This document shows positions 24,263 through 64,000 of a stretch of 64,000 nucleotides of DNA, piece after piece (positions within the stretch are counted from its first letter, which is position 1; each line of letters starts with the position of its first letter). Below the pieces are notes generated by a model. The model had not been told where the DNA came from and made no database searches. It saw only the letters and a program-made list of their open reading frames with translations. The DNA is from Puffinus mauretanicus. Lineage: Eukaryota > Chordata > Aves > Procellariiformes > Procellariidae. The stretch lies in assembly GCA_023333565.1 (NCBI GenBank), contig JAJKFH010002994.1, positions 1,364,001 through 1,428,000 on the forward strand, read 5' to 3'. A program made the translations under genes and the position numbers.

Positions 24263-26919
24263 AGCCTTTCCGCCAGTGGGTTCCGAAGGAGGCCCCGTAC
24301 AACCACCCCCAGCTCTCTGCCGTCAGCTGAGACTAAGCAAAATTTACCAGCAGGAATTTAATAAAGAGTTAAAATTTCATGATTTCATCTCTGCTCTGAA
24401 ACAGAGCTCCTCTTTTTTTTTTTTTTTTTTTTTCCTTTTAGGTCTCCTTATATTAGAGACTCCCATCCATTATTCAGTACTCATTAGTGGGACCTTTACA
24501 CACGAAACTCTTCCACACACATACATATTTGGGTAAAATTAATAATCCTACACCAGACCTTAAGTCCAGGGAAACCAGTTTAACTCGGGTGGTGCAATAC
24601 AGAGTGGATGGACCAAGCAGGTCCCCACAGGCACGATGGACCGAGGCCACCATGTGCCAGGGAGACGCCACCGGGCAGCACCGCTGGACCCTACGAACGG
24701 GGCTGGGATGCTCTGAATCAGGTCCAGCCTCTCCCAAACTGGTTTTCAGCCTCGGGGAAACACAGAAGCAATTTCCTCTGAAGTCCCCGAGCTGGTACTG
24801 GATCAAATTCCCGCTGGTTCTTGCCCGGCACAGAGAGCTGGAGGTGATAAAACAAGGTGAAATGCACCCTTCTGGGGAAGGACAAATCACACATCTACAG
24901 CGTTACTCTTACTGAAGCCTTGTTTTGAAGGCTTAAGCAGTACCTGGGTCATGCCCTGGTCCTCTGCGCCAGGGTGAGTCTCATCCACAGTGAACAAACT
25001 TTTAAAGAGGAATTGGTTGCCCCATGGGATCACCAATTAAATCGATTAGACATAACACGTTTGAAAAATAAAACTTCTTCAAGACAAAGTATAATAATAT
25101 TAAAAAAAAAAAAAAAAATCAGCAACAATCTTCTAACCACAGAGTATCTATAAAGATCTTTTTAAAGAGCTCCATATTAAAATTCCTTGAATACATTATA
25201 TATTAAATACAGTAACAACATGTCATGCAAGGTTTTCTGTACAATTAAATCAGCTCAGTAGTATAACAATTCTGTACATTCCCATTGGTCTGGGGGCTCT
25301 GCTCATCTTCAATGCTGGTGATGGAGAAAAGAAAGGAAGGATGAGATTTGGCACCTACTGTACAGAGGAAGAGTAGCTCTTGCCCGGGTGAAAGAGAAAC
25401 AGAAAAGCACTGGAGGCTTTTAAGAGGCAAAAAGCAAAAGAAAAAAACCCAACAGCAAAGGAGCAAAATGCTATCCCAAAACCTGGCTCCGGTGCTGTCG
25501 CTGGAATTTAAGCGAAAGGAAAGAGACAGGGTCTGGCTGACTAAATATCGTCAGGACGGATCACAGGGGAACGTGAGGAAAGCAGGAGGGAGGATTTGGA
25601 GAGCTGGAGAAGAAATCGCCCGCTATCAGCTCCTCAGCTGACGCAGCTCAATGGAGAAAGATCAATTTACTGGATCCCAAAATCCACTCCTGATCCACAA
25701 ACTCTCGCTGCAGCCTGTGTCACTCCTGCTGCAGAAAAATCCCACGAGGATGAAATAAAGGGATGCCACGACAAACACCGCGCACGGAGAAGGACTACGT
25801 TATGTACAAGCATACATTCATTCCCGTCTCGAAGGCAGACCACCGGTGTCAAGGATGCCCTGTGCAAGACAGCGATGTCCTCCAAGGCAGAGGACGCGAA
25901 CTCGTGGACGTGCTCCTAAGGACTTAAGCTCTCCTCCTGCTAGGGAAATAGTTAAAAATCAACCGAGTACAGAAAGCGTGACCAGGAGTGAGCGGTAGAC
26001 ACAAGGAATGCAAAGTCGGTCATTCCCATGCTTTGCTTTAAATGGTTGCCCCTACGAGGAAGATGGCCACGGCTTAAATAGCGTAGATGGGATCTAACAA
26101 GACGTCGGTCGGAGGAGAACAGACAAGACTACGTCGCACTTTGGTGTCGGATGAGCCTGAGAAGGTGCAAGGCTTTCCACAACACAGGGATCAAACAGGA
26201 CAAGCGCGATAAATAGGGAGAACTTCACCTTCCACCGCACGCACCCGGCCTCGACGTAACAACACACGTCCGCGAGATCCACGCCGCCAGCGGTCACACC
26301 TTGAAGCTATTTTCAGCTGCTGCAGCCTGCAGGCACGGCGGGTACCGGCGCAGAGCTCGGCAGCCGCAGCGATGCACCCACCGACAACATGGACATCATC
26401 GAGGGTCGGTGACGCCAACCCTCGCCTCCCCCCCCTGCCCTCGCCCACCGCCAAGCCCTTCCCGGCCCCGCGAGCTGCCCTCGTGCATCCCGCCCGGCTG
26501 GGGGACGCAGGCTCCCGCCCGCGCTCAGCCTATTGCCTAAAATCCCGACTCCCCCCCCTTGATCTCCCGTGAAGGATGCCTTGCCTGAGCTCAACCCATC
26601 AGGGTGAAAATTGGAAAGAGGGTCTCAAATTTTGCAGGAACAAATCCCCAAGGAACAGCGTTACGACGACCCAGGTCCGCACGGCTCCGTCCCCAAACCC
26701 TACGCCAGCTGTCCAGTAATTGCACTCTTATGTACAGGAAAAAGAAAGCTACGAAACAAAACGAAATCAGTATTTTTCTTTTCGACGATTCACCCGCATT
26801 TGTCTGATAGTCGGACACATGCATGTCCTGCCGGCTTCTAGCGATGGTCACGCATGCAAGACTTCAGTCCGAGTTACAAGTTAGGGATCCTTTAGTTAGG
26901 AGCGTTTCCTTCGTGTCAT

Positions 26920-62328
<35,409 letters not shown>

Positions 62329-64000
62329 CTGCGGGTTTCCATCGGCGGCCCAGCAAGCATAACGAAGTAAAAAATGATAAAAATAAAAAGATTAATTAGC
62401 GATTTGGGCCCAGACTAGCAACCCCTTCCCTTACGCCCCAGCAGTCCGTTCAGTACCCCAAAATGCAACTTGTCCTGCACGTATTCCCCCCTCAAGAGAG
62501 CTCGTCATCGAACTTCTCAGCCTGACACCAAGTAAGCAGCACTGGACGCTCCTTGCACCAGGGAAACATCATTTCCCTGCTGCACGCGGCTCCGGCAGCG
62601 TTTATTCCTGCGCTCAGCCTGCCTACAAAACACTCCTCGGGAGCTGCCCTCTCCAAATCCTGGACACAGAGGTCCAACCATCCCATAAAACGCCCTGCCA
62701 GAAACCCAACACGGACCCGCTGGGAACTGTAACTTTCTGACCGCGTTTCCTATTAATCAGTTGTACTTTACAGCCTGCAATGCTCTAGGAAAGAAATCCA
62801 AAGCCGATGCTCAGCTGGTCCAAGCCGTCCTCCCGAATCCACCCCGGCGGGTGCAGAGCCTCCATCCACGCTGCTCCCAGCCAAACCCCAGCCCAGGCAC
62901 CTGCACAACCTGAAAAAACCCCAAGGGCTCCCGCACACCCGCCACGGTCTCCCCGCGACTCCCACATCCCCGCGGGGTGACCCAAGGGTCCCACGGCCGC
63001 TGGGCAATGCACAAACCCCGGTACCCACCAAGGGCATCGCTCCTGCTTCCCCACCCGTGCAGTCATGGATGTGCTGGCCCTGCCGTGGGCAAGGTTTGGC
63101 CCGGGACTGCAAGGTCCTGCATCCAGGGAGGGCTCAGGAGTGACAACCCCCCCCCCCCGGTTTTGGCTGCTGATGGGTGCTGGCATGGGTGGGTGTCTCT
63201 GTTTGCACCCGCTGTTGCTGCATTCGGGGTGATTCCTCCCAGGGGAGCTGGCAGCCGGACCAAAACCTCTGCCAAGGTGGGGAAATACGGACGTCGCAGC
63301 TGTCTAACGGAAAAGGAAATGCAGGATTCGCAGAGCTGGAGATGGAGAAACCAAAGCCGGAGCCGTGCATCGGCAAAGCCTGGGGAGGGCTGTGCTGGTG
63401 GCTCAAAGGCATCGCAAGGGACAGCGGGGTGCCAGCACCGAGGTGACATGGCACCAGGACAGGGTACCCGCTGCCTCCATCCTTTGGTGCTCCGGGGCAG
63501 GAGGGGACTGGACAGAAACCCCCCAATCCCAAACCTCCCAACGAGGGAAAAATTCAGGCAGAAACCTCCCGAAGAGCTGTCCCAAAGCCTCCGCTGTCTG
63601 CCACCTACTTCTGCGCCCCGTGGGGTGATAATAAAACAAGCTGTTCCTTCAACTCCGTGTGTTTTTGGAGGGAATAAGGGACCGGCTGAAGTTCAAGAGG
63701 CATCGGCCCAAGGCAGACACGCTCGGTGCCCCGTCGCTGGACCAAACGCGGGGTTGTCTCCAAGCACCCCCAGCGCGGAGCTCTGAGCGAGAGTAGGAAG
63801 CGAAACCGGCTCGGCTGTTTTCCATCAGCTATTCTCATTCAGAGAAATGAGAAGGAAAAAAAAAAAAAACAAAACCAAAAAACCCAAAACCAAACCCACC
63901 TTCACTGAACAAACCAGTGAAAACAAGAAGCCTGAACGTTTTTACGCTTCAAAGTACATCAGCTCCCCGGTCTTCACAGAGACACTTACTATGAGTTGTT
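62329..64000 (-). other. ATP2A3: Part of ATP2A3 intron 1
   Basis: No SERCA exon 1 (expected to end with a GPN-like codon run and a GT donor) was found here. The region holds a poly(C) run near 63,147-63,158, a poly(A) run near 63,857 and long open frames on the plus strand that look like GC-rich noise. Confidence 0.7.

Larger units (their letters stand above)
21690..26919 (-). other. ATP2A3: Probable ATP2A3 3' untranslated region (maximum extent)
   Basis: The region follows the TGA at 26920 and is more AT-rich than the flanking introns. No coding exon of either gene is seen. It holds AATAAA on the minus strand at 23423-23418 and 21709-21704, and an ATTAAA near 24,362-24,357. If the first AATAAA is used the UTR is about 3.5 kb; if the second, about 5.2 kb. 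A short tandem repeat and a poly(T) run at about 24,413-24,433 lie inside. The extent is inference. Confidence 0.45.

Noticed and set aside
25400..25440. Pyrimidine-rich acceptor-like sequence (TCTTAAAAG on the minus strand) that could start a terminal ATP2A3 exon
   Set aside because: The AAAAG context is a poor acceptor, the following residues match nothing, and the exon at 26,939 explains the C-terminus much better.
62977..63786. 269-residue open frame on the plus strand near the right edge
   Set aside because: Same composition as other chance frames here, within ATP2A3 intron 1, with no family resemblance.

Overview
The window is vertebrate nuclear DNA from a bird, most likely a neoavian and probably a microchromosome. 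The genes have many short GT-AG exons. GC- and CpG-rich introns surround them. The repeats are avian: CR1 tails and two solo LTRs resembling the ERVL-type LTRs common in many birds. There are no bacterial or phage features. The species cannot be named from the sequence.

Both recognisable genes lie on the minus strand and read from right to left. From about 62.3 kb down to 26.9 kb is ATP2A3, the SERCA3 calcium pump. Exons 2 to 21 can be placed with clean splice sites. Exon 1, with the start codon, must lie beyond 64,000. The placed exons total 2,882 coding bases. With the usual 118-base first exon this gives 999 residues, the length of human SERCA3a. A long AT-richer stretch follows and is probably its 3' UTR; the best poly(A) candidates are near 23.42 kb and 21.70 kb. 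From 16.24 kb down to about 3.5 kb is P2RX1, the ATP-gated cation channel P2X1, with 12 coding exons and a predicted 390 residues. All ten ectodomain cysteines and the ATP-binding lysines are present. The last short exon is the least certain.

The order ATP2A3 then P2RX1, head to tail on one strand, matches my recollection of the human 17p13 locus (CAMKK1, P2RX1, ATP2A3, ZZEF1). Both proteins act in calcium signalling in platelets and other blood cells: P2X1 admits calcium on ATP binding and SERCA3 returns it to the endoplasmic reticulum. Their adjacency does not prove co-regulation.

Layout: 1-3,520 is sequence downstream of P2RX1 with no gene seen. 3,520-16,334 is P2RX1. 16,335 to about 21,690 is intergenic. 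About 21,690-26,919 is the possible ATP2A3 3' UTR. 26,920-62,328 holds ATP2A3 exons 21 to 2. 62,329-64,000 is part of ATP2A3 intron 1. Intron 3 of ATP2A3 carries two solo LTRs in opposite orientation, each with a perfect 5-base target duplication. I found no convincing undescribed biological system. The most useful observations are the short acidic/basic SERCA3 C-terminus, the possible alternative C-termini, the LTR pair and the unusual P2X1 tail.
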